A stretch of 64,000 bases of DNA from Humibacillus xanthopallidus (GCF_006716675.1 NZ_VFPM01000004.1:186001-250000), one strand, 5' to 3'; positions 43,090 to 52,251 are shown, numbered from the stretch's first letter. Translations and numbers: made by a program. The notes: a model not told the origin generated them from the letters alone.

Positions 43090-45828
43090 ATGCTCCTGGG
43101 TCGCGAGGTGGAGCGCGCGCGTCTGCGCGAGCTCGTGGCCGCTGTCCGCGGTGGACGCTGCGCGACCCTGCTCGTCTACGGCGAGGCAGGCATCGGCAAG
43201 ACAGCCCTGCTCGACCACCTCGCCTCGGACGCGTCGGGGTGCACCGTGGTGCGTGTCGCGGGGGTCCAGGCCGAGATGGAGCTGCCCTTTGCCGGACTGC
43301 AGCAGGTGTGCGCGCAGCTTCCCGACCTCGGAGGGCGCCTGCCCGAGCCGCAGCAGGCGGCGCTCGAGGTCGCGCTCGGTCGCACGACGGGCGGGGCCCC
43401 GGGTCGCTACCTCGTGGGTCTGGCGTTCCTAGGGCTCGTCACGGAGGCGGCGACGCAGGCGCCCGTGCTCGTCGTGGTCGACGACGTGCACTGGTTCGAC
43501 CGTGAGTCCGTCGACGCGCTGGCGTTCGCCGCCCGGCGACTCCAGGCGGACGCCGTCGGTCTCGTCGTCGCGGCGCGGACGGAGCTGGTGCCCGGAGCCG
43601 TTGCCGACCTGCCCCCTCTCGAGGTGCCGCCCCTCGGCCGCGAGGACGCCCGGGCGCTGCTCGGCTCGGTGGTGCCGCGGCTCGACGACGCCGTGGCCGC
43701 GCGCATCGTCGGTGAGCTGCACGGCAACCCCCTGGCGCTCGTCGAGCTGGCCCGGGCCGTGGGCCCCGATGGGCTCGCGGGCGGGTTCCGGGTGCCGGCC
43801 TCCGGGCAGGACGCTCCGGTCCCGGCCCGCATCGAGGCCGCGTACCGCGACCGTGCCTCCGCCCTGCCCGCGGACACGCGCCGGATGCTCCTGCTCGCGG
43901 CCGCCGAACCCACGGGCGACCCCGCGCTGCTGTGGCGGGCCGCTGCAGCGGAGTCGATCGGGCCGAGCGCGCTCTCACCGGCCGAGGAGGACGGCCTCGT
44001 GTCGGTCGGTGCCCGGGTGGTGTTCCGCCACCCCCTCGTGCGGTCGGCCGTCTACGGCGCGGCCTCCCCCGAGGAGCGTCGCCGCGTGCACCGCGTGCTC
44101 GCCGAGGCCACCGACGCCGTCCACGACCCCGACCGCCACGCCTGGCACCTCGCCAAGGCGGTGGTCGGCACCGACGAGGCGATCGCGACCGAGCTCGAGC
44201 GCTCGGCGGTGCGGGCCCGGGCGCGGGGCGGGGTCGTCGCGGCGGCAGCCTTCATGGAGGAGTCGGTCCGTCTGACCGGAGACGCGCGCTGCCGGAGTCG
44301 ACGCGCCCTCGACGCTGCCCAGCTCGGTGAGCTGGCCGGGTCTGCCGACCGGGCAGTGGCGATGCTGGCGCTTGCCGAGGACGGACCGCTCGACGCGGTG
44401 GAACGCGCGAGGGCCACGCACCTGCGGGGCCGCATCTCCTTGACTGTCGAGCGCGGGACAGATGCCGTGCCGCTCCTCGTCTCGGCTGCCGTGCTCATGG
44501 AGCAGCACGACGCGCGCCGGGCTCGCGACATGCACCTGGAGGCGCTGACGGCAGCGCTATTCGCGTGCAGCGACGGTCACGACATCGACGTGAGGTCGGT
44601 GGCGGCGAGGGCGCGTCAGGCGCCGGATCCGGGGAGCCGGCGAAGTGTCACCGACACGCTGCTGGAGGGGCTCGCCACGCTCGAGCTCGACGGTCCGCAG
44701 CCAGCCGCGGAGATGCTCGGACGCGCCCTCGAGGCCTTCCGCAGCGATGCCCTCCCCGACGATGACGCCCTGCGCTGGCTCTGGCTCGCCTGCCGTGTCG
44801 CCGTGCTCCAGTGGGACGACGCCTCGTGGGCGGTCGTGGCCGGTCGGGGCACGCAGATCGCGCGGGAGGCCGGCTCGCTCGTGGCGCTGCCCGCGGTGCT
44901 GAGCTCGTCCGCGGCCCTGCAGTCGCTCCGCGGCGACGGAGCGCTGGCCCGGCACCAGGTGGAGGAGGCGGAGTCGCTGTGGCGGTCGGTGTCGGCGGTG
45001 GCGCCGCCCTACGGTGCGATGACCGTCGAGGCGTGGCGCGGGCGGCCCGACCGGCTGGGTCGCCTCATCGAGGATCATCGCGACGGTCTCATCGCCCGGG
45101 GCGAGGGCATGGGCCTGGCTCTCGCCGCGTGGTCGACGGCGCTCGTGCGGGTGGCCGAGGGTCGGTATGCGGAGGCTTTCGACCATGCCCGTGCTGCTGC
45201 GGCCTACCCGGAGGCGATCATCTACTCCCGCTGGGCGCTCGTCGAGCTCGTCGAGTCGGGGGTCCGCAGCGGGCACGCCGACGCGGCCGCCGAGGCCCTG
45301 GTACGCCTGGCGAGGTCGACGCAGGCGAGCGGGACCGACTGGGCGCTCGGGGTGGAGGCCCGGTGCCGCGCGTTGCTCGCCGACGGCCAGCGGGCCGAGG
45401 CGTTCTACGCCGAGGCCGTCGAGCGACTGGAGCGCACTGCGCTTCGCGCGGAGTCCGCGCGTGCCCACCTCCTCTACGGTGAGTGGCTCCGCAGGCGTCG
45501 TCAGCGGGCGCGAGCGCGCCTCCATCTCAGCCGCGCTCACGAGGAGTTCTCGACCATGGGTGCGCAGGCCTTTGCCGCGCGAGCCGCGGCAGAGCTCGTC
45601 TCGACCGGCGGCTACCCGAACCGTGGGCACGAGATGTCCCCGCCACGGCTCACGGCGCAGGAGGAGCGGGTCGCGCGCCTCGCGAGTGCAGGGAGCTCCA
45701 ACGCCGAGATCGCGGCGCAGCTGTTCATCAGCCGCAGCACGGTGGACTACCACTTGCGCAAGGTCTTCGAGAAGCTGGGCGTCGACTCGCGGACGCGCCT
45801 GCACCTCGTCCTGCCGTCGTCCTCGTGA
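43090..45828 (+). CDS. Large ATP-binding LuxR-family (LAL) transcriptional regulator
   Basis: A 912-residue regulator. The N-terminal STAND-type ATPase has Walker A GEAGIGKTALL (about 31-41) and Walker B VLVVVDDVHWFD (about 129-140). A long helical TPR-like middle follows. The C-terminal LuxR helix-turn-helix covers LTAQEERVARLASAGSSNAEIAAQLFISRSTVDYHLRKVFEKLGV (about 855-900). LAL proteins such as MalT bind a sugar-type inducer and ATP to activate transcription. The divergent neighbour is the mscS-GH3-BASS-GH1-lipase operon and the downstream gene is glpK, so either is a possible target. No conserved partner fixes the inducer. Confidence 0.9.
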   Translation: MLLGREVERARLRELVAAVRGGRCATLLVYGEAGIGKTALLDHLASDASGCTVVRVAGVQAEMELPFAGLQQVCAQLPDLGGRLPEPQQAALEVALGRTTGGAPGRYLVGLAFLGLVTEAATQAPVLVVVDDVHWFDRESVDALAFAARRLQADAVGLVVAARTELVPGAVADLPPLEVPPLGREDARALLGSVVPRLDDAVAARIVGELHGNPLALVELARAVGPDGLAGGFRVPASGQDAPVPARIEAAYRDRASALPADTRRMLLLAAAEPTGDPALLWRAAAAESIGPSALSPAEEDGLVSVGARVVFRHPLVRSAVYGAASPEERRRVHRVLAEATDAVHDPDRHAWHLAKAVVGTDEAIATELERSAVRARARGGVVAAAAFMEESVRLTGDARCRSRRALDAAQLGELAGSADRAVAMLALAEDGPLDAVERARATHLRGRISLTVERGTDAVPLLVSAAVLMEQHDARRARDMHLEALTAALFACSDGHDIDVRSVAARARQAPDPGSRRSVTDTLLEGLATLELDGPQPAAEMLGRALEAFRSDALPDDDALRWLWLACRVAVLQWDDASWAVVAGRGTQIAREAGSLVALPAVLSSSAALQSLRGDGALARHQVEEAESLWRSVSAVAPPYGAMTVEAWRGRPDRLGRLIEDHRDGLIARGEGMGLALAAWSTALVRVAEGRYAEAFDHARAAAAYPEAIIYSRWALVELVESGVRSGHADAAAEALVRLARSTQASGTDWALGVEARCRALLADGQRAEAFYAEAVERLERTALRAESARAHLLYGEWLRRRRQRARARLHLSRAHEEFSTMGAQAFAARAAAELVSTGGYPNRGHEMSPPRLTAQEERVARLASAGSSNAEIAAQLFISRSTVDYHLRKVFEKLGVDSRTRLHLVLPSSS

Positions 45829-45847
45829 CGGTGCGAGACGGCGACGG

Positions 45848-45853
45848 TACGGT
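45848..45853 (+). promoter_or_regulatory. Promoter of glpK, probably leaderless
   Basis: TACGGT (-10) lies 7 bases before the ATG at 45861, and a TTGACA-like GTGACG (45825-45830) lies 17 bases further upstream. The -35 falls across the end of the LuxR gene. Confidence 0.5.
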
Positions 45854-45860
45854 CTGGGGC

Positions 45861-47387
45861 ATGCCGACAGCGCAGAGCAGCCACGTCGTCGCGATCGACC
45901 AGGGCACCACGAGCACCCGTGCCATGGTCTTCGACCGCAGGGGCCGGGTCGTGGCGGTCGACCAGCTCGAGCACCGCCAGATCTTCCCGCGGGCCGGCTG
46001 GGTCGAGCACGACGCGCTCGAGATCTGGCAGAACACCCGGGCGGTCGTCGGCGGCGCGCTCGGCAAGGCCAACCTCAACGCGACCCACATCGCGGCGGTC
46101 GGCATCACCAACCAGCGCGAGACCGCCGTCGTGTGGGACCGCGCGACCGGGCAGCCGATCCACAACGCGATCGTGTGGCAGGACACCCGGACCCAGGCGA
46201 TCTGCGACGAGCTCGCCGGAGACTCCGGGCCCGAGCGATTCAAGTCCGTCACGGGGCTGCCGCTCGCGACGTACTTCGCCGGCCCCAAGGTGCGCTGGAT
46301 CCTCGACAACGTCGAGGGGGCACGGCAGCGGGCCGAGGCCGGCGAGCTGCTCTGCGGCACCATCGACACCTGGCTGCTGTGGAACCTCACGGGCGGCGCA
46401 GACGACGGCGGCGTGCACGTCACCGACGTCACCAACGCCTCACGCACCCTCCTCATGGACCTGCGCACCCTCGCCTGGGACGAGGGGATCGCCGCCGAGA
46501 TGGGGGTGCCGCTCGCGATGCTCCCCGCGATCCGCTCGTCGTCGGAGGTCTACGGCACGTGCAAGCCGGGCATCCTCATCGACGTGCCGGTCGCCGGCAT
46601 CCTCGGCGACCAGCAGGCGGCGACGTTCGGCCAGGCGTGCCTCGAGGTCGGCACGGCGAAGAACACCTACGGCACCGGCAACTTCATGCTGCTCAACACC
46701 GGTCACGACATCATCGACTCGACCCACGGGCTGCTCACGACCGTCTGCTACCAGCTCGGCGACGCCGCGCCGGTCTACGCGCTCGAGGGCTCGATCGCCG
46801 TCACCGGCTCGCTCGTGCAGTGGCTGCGCGACAACCTCGGGCTCATCGCCGACGCCAAGGAGGTCGAGACCCTCGCCGCGACGGTCGGTGACAACGGCGG
46901 CGCCTACTTCGTGCCGGCCTTCTCGGGGCTCTTCGCGCCGCACTGGCGCTCCGACGCGCGCGGTGCGCTCGTCGGGTTGACCCGATTCGTCAACAAGGGC
47001 CACATCGCGCGGGCAGCCTTGGAGGCCACGGCTTTCCAGACCCGAGAGGTGCTCGAGGCGATGAACGCCGACTCGGGCGTGCCCCTCACCGAGCTGCGTG
47101 TCGACGGCGGCATGGTGGCCAACGAGACGCTCATGCAGTTCCAGGCCGACCTGCTCGGCGTCGACGTCGTGCGTCCCCTCGTCGCGGAGACGACGGCCCT
47201 CGGGGCGGCGTATGCCGCCGGGCTGGCTGTCGGCTACTGGTCGAGCACCGACGAGATCACCGAGAACTGGGGCGAGGACCGTCGCTGGTCACCCCGGATG
47301 GACGAGGCCGAGCGGGAGCGCCTCTACCGGCAGTGGAAGAAGGCCGTGCAGCGCACCCTCGACTGGGTCGACGAGGACACGGCCTGA
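45861..47387 (+). CDS. glpK: Glycerol kinase
   Basis: Phosphorylates glycerol to sn-glycerol-3-phosphate with ATP, the step before GlpD. It has 508 residues, normal for GlpK. Seen: phosphate-1 motif AIDQGTTSTRAMVFD, GWVEHDALEIWQ, the glycerol-binding NQRETAVVWDRATGQPIHNAIVWQDTRT, GILGDQQAATFGQ, TYGTGNFML, ALEGSIAVTG and the adenosine motif RVDGGMVANETLMQFQAD. The ATG at 45861 is supported by the -10 element 7 bases upstream. The stop is 10 bases from the convergent tpx gene. Confidence 0.95.
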   Translation: MPTAQSSHVVAIDQGTTSTRAMVFDRRGRVVAVDQLEHRQIFPRAGWVEHDALEIWQNTRAVVGGALGKANLNATHIAAVGITNQRETAVVWDRATGQPIHNAIVWQDTRTQAICDELAGDSGPERFKSVTGLPLATYFAGPKVRWILDNVEGARQRAEAGELLCGTIDTWLLWNLTGGADDGGVHVTDVTNASRTLLMDLRTLAWDEGIAAEMGVPLAMLPAIRSSSEVYGTCKPGILIDVPVAGILGDQQAATFGQACLEVGTAKNTYGTGNFMLLNTGHDIIDSTHGLLTTVCYQLGDAAPVYALEGSIAVTGSLVQWLRDNLGLIADAKEVETLAATVGDNGGAYFVPAFSGLFAPHWRSDARGALVGLTRFVNKGHIARAALEATAFQTREVLEAMNADSGVPLTELRVDGGMVANETLMQFQADLLGVDVVRPLVAETTALGAAYAAGLAVGYWSSTDEITENWGEDRRWSPRMDEAERERLYRQWKKAVQRTLDWVDEDTA

Positions 47388-47397
47388 CCGTCGTGGG

Positions 47398-47889
47398 TCA
47401 GCCGAGGGCCGCGATCGCCGCGTCGTAGTCGGGCTCCTGGCCGATGGTCGGCACGACCTGCGTGTGCGTGATGATCCCCTCCGCGTCGATGACGACGACA
47501 GCCCGCGCGAGGAGGCCACGGAAGGCCCCGTTGTGCAGCTGCACGCCGTAGTCCTCGCCGAAGTGGGAGCGGAACGTCGAGGTGACGACGACGTTGTCGA
47601 TGCCCTCGGCCCCGCAGAAGCGCTTGAGCGCGAAGGGCAGGTCGGCCGACACGCAGATGACGGTCGTGTCCTCGAGCGAGGCGGCGAGCTCGTTGAAGCG
47701 GCGCACGCTCGCGGCGCAGACCCCCGTGTCGATGCTCGGGAAGATGTTGAGGACGACGCGCGTGCCGTGGGGCAGGGTCACGTCACCCAGGTCAGAGCCG
47801 GTGAGGGTGAACTCCGGAGCGATGTCTCCCACGGCGGGGAGCTCTCCGACGGTGTGGACCTCGGTGTCGCCGAGACGCGTGGTTGCCAT
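47398..47889 (-). CDS. tpx: Thiol peroxidase (Tpx-type peroxiredoxin)
   Basis: A 163-residue atypical 2-Cys peroxiredoxin that reduces hydrogen peroxide and organic peroxides with thioredoxin. The peroxidatic Cys58 is in PSIDTGVCAASVRRFN and the resolving Cys92 in LKRFCGAEGIDNV, with the spacing usual for Tpx. The start MATTRLGDTEVHTVGELP and the VSADLPFALKRFC and DYGVQLHNGAFRGLLARAVVVID segments are characteristic. A TAGAAC element 6 bases upstream of the start may be its -10. Confidence 0.94.
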   Translation of the reverse strand: MATTRLGDTEVHTVGELPAVGDIAPEFTLTGSDLGDVTLPHGTRVVLNIFPSIDTGVCAASVRRFNELAASLEDTTVICVSADLPFALKRFCGAEGIDNVVVTSTFRSHFGEDYGVQLHNGAFRGLLARAVVVIDAEGIITHTQVVPTIGQEPDYDAAIAALG

Positions 47890-47972
47890 GTGACGGTTCT
47901 AGCATCCGGGCGCTGCTGGTGCGCGGGGCGTCCGTCACCGGCAGCGGGTGCGCGCTCGTCGAGCGCTCCGCG

Positions 47973-47978
47973 TAGGTT
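47973..47978 (+). promoter_or_regulatory. -10 element of a probable leaderless transcript (mini-ORF and small membrane protein)
   Basis: TAGGTT (TAnnnT) lies exactly 7 bases before the ATG at 47986. Because this ATG opens only an 18-codon frame, the element argues that the short frame is really translated. Confidence 0.45.
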
Positions 47979-47985
47979 GTCTGCC

Positions 47986-48042
47986 ATGACGGAGCAGACG
48001 GGCCTGCCGCTCGAGCCCGAGAAGGTGCGCGGCCGTGGCTGA
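47986..48042 (+). CDS. 18-residue leaderless mini-ORF, possible leader peptide
   Basis: The frame encodes MTEQTGLPLEPEKVRGRG and stops at TGA. Its end overlaps the GTG start of the next gene by 8 bases, so ribosomes ending here could re-initiate at 48035. The ATG is 7 bases after a TAnnnT element. The peptide has no run of one amino acid that would point to classical attenuation. It could be a leader that meters translation of the membrane protein or just a by-product of a leaderless start. Confidence 0.4.
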   Translation: MTEQTGLPLEPEKVRGRG

Positions 48043-48286
48043 CCCGCAGGAGTCGACAGGGGGCGGCACCCGCTTTCTCATCAACATGATCGGGGTGGTG
48101 GGCCTCGTCTTCGGGGTGCTGCCGATCGTGCGCTACCTCCTCCAGCTCGACGTCTTCGGCTTCACGACGGCCCCCTACGACTGGCTTCAGCTGGACGGCG
48201 CGGCCCGGTTCCTGCCGCCCGCGATGGTCCTCGTCGTCTGCATCGTCGCGGCCTACCTCCTCGAGAAGCGGCTCGAGCGGAGCTGA
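48035..48286 (+). CDS. Small membrane protein, 83 residues, two predicted helices
   Basis: Not recognised as a named family. From the GTG at 48035 the protein has a short polar start, helix 1 (MIGVVGLVFGVLPIVRYLL), a short loop with FGFTTAPYDWLQLDG, helix 2 (LPPAMVLVVCIVAAYLL) and a charged end. It follows the mini-ORF with an 8-base overlap and precedes the hydrolase-ABC fusion by 67 bases in the same orientation. It could be an independent small membrane protein or a helper of that exporter; no motif decides. Confidence 0.65.
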   Translation: MADPQESTGGGTRFLINMIGVVGLVFGVLPIVRYLLQLDVFGFTTAPYDWLQLDGAARFLPPAMVLVVCIVAAYLLEKRLERS

Positions 48287-48353
48287 CGCTCCGCCGTGCC
48301 AAGGTTGGACGGTGGCTGACGGTTCAACGACCGCAGCGTGATGTGATGTGGGC

Positions 48354-51209
48354 ATGTCGCTCCGGGCCCCCCTCATCGCCGCGCTCGTCGTCGCGTCGAG
48401 CCTCGCGATCGCGCCCGGGGCCCCGGCCGTGGGCGCACCGCAGCCGACCGCCGCCATCGCGGTCCCAGCTGCGGCTCCCGCTGCCGACCAGGTGACGCCG
48501 GAGGTCTCCTCGGTACCGGTCGGCCCCGAGCCCGACGGCACCGGCGTGAGCCTCGACGTCAGCGTGTGGCCGCAGGCATCCGGCAAGCACCCGGTCGTGC
48601 TGCTCGCCCACGGCTTCGGCGGCTCCAAGGAGTCCGTCACCGACCAGGCGAGCGCCCTCCACGAGCGCGGCTACGTCGTCGTGGCGTGGAGCGCCCGCGG
48701 GCACGGGGCGTCCGGCGGCACGATCCACCTCAACGACCCGGCCTACGAGATCGCCGACGCGCGCAAGCTGCTCGACCTCGCTGCCACGCGCAGCGACGTC
48801 GAGCTCGACGCGCCGGGCGACCCGCGGGCCGGCGTCATGGGCGGGTCCTATGGCGGTGCACTCGGCCTCATGCTCGCCGGCGTCGACCGCCGCGTCGACG
48901 GCGTCGTCTCGGCCATCACGTGGAACGACCTCGCCGACGCGTTCTTCCCGCAGGCGGCGCTCAACACCCCGCCCACCACCGCCGCCGGTCGCGCTCCGAT
49001 CGCGACGCCGGGGCCGTTCAAGCAGGTCTGGGCCACGAACTTCTTCCTCTCGGCGGGCCGCGGTGCCGGCGCGTCCAGTGCATCCGCTGCCGGCCCCGCG
49101 AGCTCGTGCGGGCGCTTCGACCCCACGCTCTGCCGTCTCTTCGTGCAGGCCTCCGAGTCGGGCACCGCATCACCCGAGCTGCTGGCCCTGCTCCACGCCC
49201 ACAGCCCCAAGCCGACCATGGCGCAGGTCACCGCCCCGACCCTCCTCGTGCAGGGCGTCGCCGACTCCCTCTTCGGGCTCGACCAGGCCGACGCCAACGC
49301 CCAGGCACTCGCCGCCAGTGGCACGCCGTATGCCGTCCGGTGGAGTGACGGGGGACACGACGGCCCGAGCAGCCACGAGGCGGAGGAGACCGAGGCGTCC
49401 TACCAGTGGCTCGACCACTACGTCCGTGACAAGGCCTCGCACGACGGACCCCTGCCGACGGCCGCCTTCACCTACGGGATCCCCGCCACGCGCAGTGGCC
49501 AGCCGAGCACGCTCACGACGCTGCCGGCATACCCCGGCCTGTCGGGTGGGCCGCTCGTCACCCGCGAGCTGCCCCTGGCGACGGCCGAGGGGGCGCTCGT
49601 CCACCCGCCCGGTGGGCAGCCGGCCTCGCTCATCGCGGTGCCGGGGCTCGCCGCGCTCGGGATCAGCCTGTCGACGTACCAGATCGCGGCGCTGCCCGGG
49701 CAGTCGACGGCGCTCGACACGCAGCCGATCGCCGAGGCGACGACCGTCGTCGGGTCGCCGGTCATGCGCTTCACCGTCACGTCCGACAGTCGCGAGGTCA
49801 CGCTCTTCGCGTCGGTGTGGCGGGTGACCGGCGGCTCGGTCACGCTGACCAACCCACTCGTCGCGCCGGTGCGGCTCGAGGTGACGCCGGGTCGGCCGAC
49901 CCCGGTGATGATCTCGCTGCCGGGCGCGACCTACGAGCTGCCCGCGGGCACCCGGTGGCGGGTCCTGCTGACGAGCACCGAGTCGACCTACGCCAACTCG
50001 CGGGTGCCCAGCCGCATCCGCATCACCGACGCATCGGCCCTCACGCTGCCGGTCGCGGTCGGCACGAGCGTCGGGGGAGCCGTCGCCGGGGGGCTCGACA
50101 CCGAGGCGATCATCGCGCTGGCCCTGCTCGGGGTGCTCCTGCTCCTCGCCCTCGGCGGGTGGCTGGTGCGTCGCCGGCGCCGTCGTCACCTGCCGGCGCG
50201 TCCGGACCTCGCCGACATCCCGCTCGTCGTCGAAGGGCTCGTCAAGACCTACTCCGACGGGCACCGCGCCGTCGACGACGTGTCGTGGCGCGCCGAGAAG
50301 GGCCAGGTCGTGGGGCTGCTCGGGCCCAATGGCGCCGGCAAGACGACGACGATGCGCATGGTCATGGGACTCATCAGCTCCGACGCCGGGTCGGTGCACG
50401 TGCTCGGCGAGGAGGTGCAGGCCGGCTCGCCGGTGCTCGGCCGGGTCGGTGCCCTCATCGAGGGGCCGGGTTTCCTGCCGCACCTCACGGGTCGGCAGAA
50501 CCTCGAGGCCTACTGGGCGGCGACCGGTCGCGCGACGGAGGACGCCCACTTCGACGAGGCACTCGACGTCGCCGCCCTCGGGGGAGCGGTCGACCGGCCG
50601 GTCAAGTCCTACAGCCAGGGCATGCGCCAGCGGCTCGGCATCGCCCAGGCGATGCTCGGGCTGCCGGAGCTGCTCATCCTCGACGAGCCGACCAACGGCC
50701 TCGACCCGCCACAGATCGCGGCGATGCGCCCGATCCTGCGCCGGTATGCCGAGACCGGCCGCACCGTCGTCATCTCGAGCCACATGCTGGCCGAGGTCGA
50801 GATGACGTGCACCCACGTCGTCGTCATGCACGCCGGCCGGGTCATCACCTCGGGCCTCGTGGCCGACCTCGTCGACAGCGACGACACGACGATCGTCGAC
50901 CTGCCCGAGCACGTCGACCACCACGCGCTCGCGGCGGCGGTGCACGCGCTCGAGGCCTCGGAGGGCATCACCGAGGTGCGCGTCGACACCCCGACCCGTC
51001 TCGTCGTCGTGGCCGACCGAGGTCGCGCCGACGTCGTGGCAGCAGCGGTCGGCGCCGGTCTGCCGGTCGTCGGGGTGAGCAGTCGGCGCCACCTCGAGGA
51101 GGTCTTCCTCGGTGTCATCTCGTCGGCCTCCGCCCCGGGCGAGCCGATCGAGCCCGGTGACGAGGGCGCGTCCCTCGTCGAGCGACTGAGGCAGGTGAGG
51201 GCCCGATGA
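48354..51209 (+). CDS. Exported alpha/beta hydrolase (CocE/S15-like) fused to an ABC transporter ATPase
   Basis: A 951-residue fusion. Residues 1-29 are a signal sequence. Residues about 60-360 form an alpha/beta hydrolase with the nucleophile Ser165 in VMGGSYGG, Asp304 in GVADSLFGLD and His335 in SDGGHDG. Residues about 430-560 look like the beta-jellyroll that follows X-Pro dipeptidyl-peptidase/CocE hydrolases. One membrane helix (about 583-605) and an Arg-rich stop-transfer (RRRRRRH) lead to a cytosolic ABC ATPase: Walker A GPNGAGKT (657-664), signature SYSQGMRQRLG, Walker B LLILDEPTNGLD. So the hydrolase is outside and the ATPase inside. The ATG overlaps nothing; GTG 48348 is an alternative. 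The permease gene follows in an ATGA overlap. Confidence 0.87.
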   Translation: MSLRAPLIAALVVASSLAIAPGAPAVGAPQPTAAIAVPAAAPAADQVTPEVSSVPVGPEPDGTGVSLDVSVWPQASGKHPVVLLAHGFGGSKESVTDQASALHERGYVVVAWSARGHGASGGTIHLNDPAYEIADARKLLDLAATRSDVELDAPGDPRAGVMGGSYGGALGLMLAGVDRRVDGVVSAITWNDLADAFFPQAALNTPPTTAAGRAPIATPGPFKQVWATNFFLSAGRGAGASSASAAGPASSCGRFDPTLCRLFVQASESGTASPELLALLHAHSPKPTMAQVTAPTLLVQGVADSLFGLDQADANAQALAASGTPYAVRWSDGGHDGPSSHEAEETEASYQWLDHYVRDKASHDGPLPTAAFTYGIPATRSGQPSTLTTLPAYPGLSGGPLVTRELPLATAEGALVHPPGGQPASLIAVPGLAALGISLSTYQIAALPGQSTALDTQPIAEATTVVGSPVMRFTVTSDSREVTLFASVWRVTGGSVTLTNPLVAPVRLEVTPGRPTPVMISLPGATYELPAGTRWRVLLTSTESTYANSRVPSRIRITDASALTLPVAVGTSVGGAVAGGLDTEAIIALALLGVLLLLALGGWLVRRRRRRHLPARPDLADIPLVVEGLVKTYSDGHRAVDDVSWRAEKGQVVGLLGPNGAGKTTTMRMVMGLISSDAGSVHVLGEEVQAGSPVLGRVGALIEGPGFLPHLTGRQNLEAYWAATGRATEDAHFDEALDVAALGGAVDRPVKSYSQGMRQRLGIAQAMLGLPELLILDEPTNGLDPPQIAAMRPILRRYAETGRTVVISSHMLAEVEMTCTHVVVMHAGRVITSGLVADLVDSDDTTIVDLPEHVDHHALAAAVHALEASEGITEVRVDTPTRLVVVADRGRADVVAAAVGAGLPVVGVSSRRHLEEVFLGVISSASAPGEPIEPGDEGASLVERLRQVRAR

Positions 51210-52147
51210 GCGAGACTCCACGACCGGCGCCGACGGATGCCGGCGCCCAGCCTCCGGGCGAAGCGCTGCTCGAGGTGATGGAGCCTGCGGGGGCGGCGCC
51301 CACCCAGGCGATCACCCGCGTGCGCAGCCCGCTGTCCTGGCGTGCCGAGGTGCGTCGCCAGTGGGGCCGCCGGCGCACGACGTGGGCCTTCGGCCTGCTG
51401 CTGGCGCTCCCGCTCGTCCTCGTCGGGTCCTTCTTCTTCGGCGAGCGCTCCTCCAACAGCAACCGGGGCGGTGCGACGTCGCGGATCTTCGACCTCGCCC
51501 AGAGCGGCGCAGCCAACTTCAGCCTCGTGCTCGTCTTCCTCGCGTCCGAGCTGCTCCTCGTGCTGCTCGCCGCGCTCTTCTGCGGCGACGCCGTGCCGTC
51601 CGAGGCCTCGTGGGCGTCGCTGCGCTACCTGCTCGTCGCGCCCGTGCAGCGGGCCAGGCTGTTGACGAGCAAGCTCGTCGTCGGGGTCGGGTCGACGCTT
51701 CTCGCCACGGTGCTGCTGCCCGCGTGGGGGCTGCTCGTCGGCGGCATCTTCTACGGGTGGGACCCGCTGACGAACCCGCTCGGCGAGAACCTCACATGGG
51801 GCCAGTTCCTCCCGCGTCTCGCGCTCGCGATGGGCTACATCTTCATCACGCTGCTGCCGATCGCCGCCATCGCCTTCTGGCTCGGCACGCGCTCGGACGC
51901 GCCGCTCGCGGCCGTGGGCGGGGCGGTGCTCGTCAGCATCCTGCTCAACATCCTCGACCAGCTCGATGCGCTCGACCCGTACCGCAACGCCTTCCCCGGC
52001 CACTACTCCCGGGCCTGGCAGGACGCCCTCGCCGTGACGCCCGACTACTCCGACATGCTCCACGGCGCGCTGTGGTCACTGGTGTGGGCGGTCGCTTTCA
52101 CGATGCTCGCCTACCGCCGCTTCCGCCGTTCCGACATCCTCAGCTGA
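51206..52147 (+). CDS. ABC-2 type permease, partner of the hydrolase-ATPase fusion
   Basis: A 313-residue membrane protein with a polar N-terminus of about 60 residues, then about six hydrophobic helices: WAFGLLLALPLVLVGSFFFG, FSLVLVFLASELLLVLLAALFCG, LLATVLLPAWGLLVGGIFYG, GYIFITLLPIAAIAFWLG, APLAAVGGAVLVSILLNIL and the last, before the RRFRRSDILS end. The SWASLRYLLVAPVQRARLLTSKL loop is typical of ABC-2 permeases of the BcrB/NatB type. The ATG overlaps the stop of the fusion gene (ATGA). Together they could form an exporter whose substrate is processed by the outer hydrolase domain. Confidence 0.87.
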   Translation: MSETPRPAPTDAGAQPPGEALLEVMEPAGAAPTQAITRVRSPLSWRAEVRRQWGRRRTTWAFGLLLALPLVLVGSFFFGERSSNSNRGGATSRIFDLAQSGAANFSLVLVFLASELLLVLLAALFCGDAVPSEASWASLRYLLVAPVQRARLLTSKLVVGVGSTLLATVLLPAWGLLVGGIFYGWDPLTNPLGENLTWGQFLPRLALAMGYIFITLLPIAAIAFWLGTRSDAPLAAVGGAVLVSILLNILDQLDALDPYRNAFPGHYSRAWQDALAVTPDYSDMLHGALWSLVWAVAFTMLAYRRFRRSDILS

Positions 52148-52150
52148 GGG

Positions 52151-52170
52151 CGCCGCCAGCACCGGCGGCG
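52151..52170 (+). terminator. Hairpin after the ABC permease gene
   Basis: A 7-bp GC-only stem (CGCCGCC/GGCGGCG) with a 6-base loop begins 4 bases after the permease stop and lies between convergent genes. No T-run follows. Confidence 0.4.
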
Positions 52171-52251
52171 GGCCGCAGTCGGTTCTCTGGCTCGTGAAAG
52201 GGGCTCATGCCCCACGAGGGGATGCGTCTGGTGTTCATCCGCGAGGTGGTC

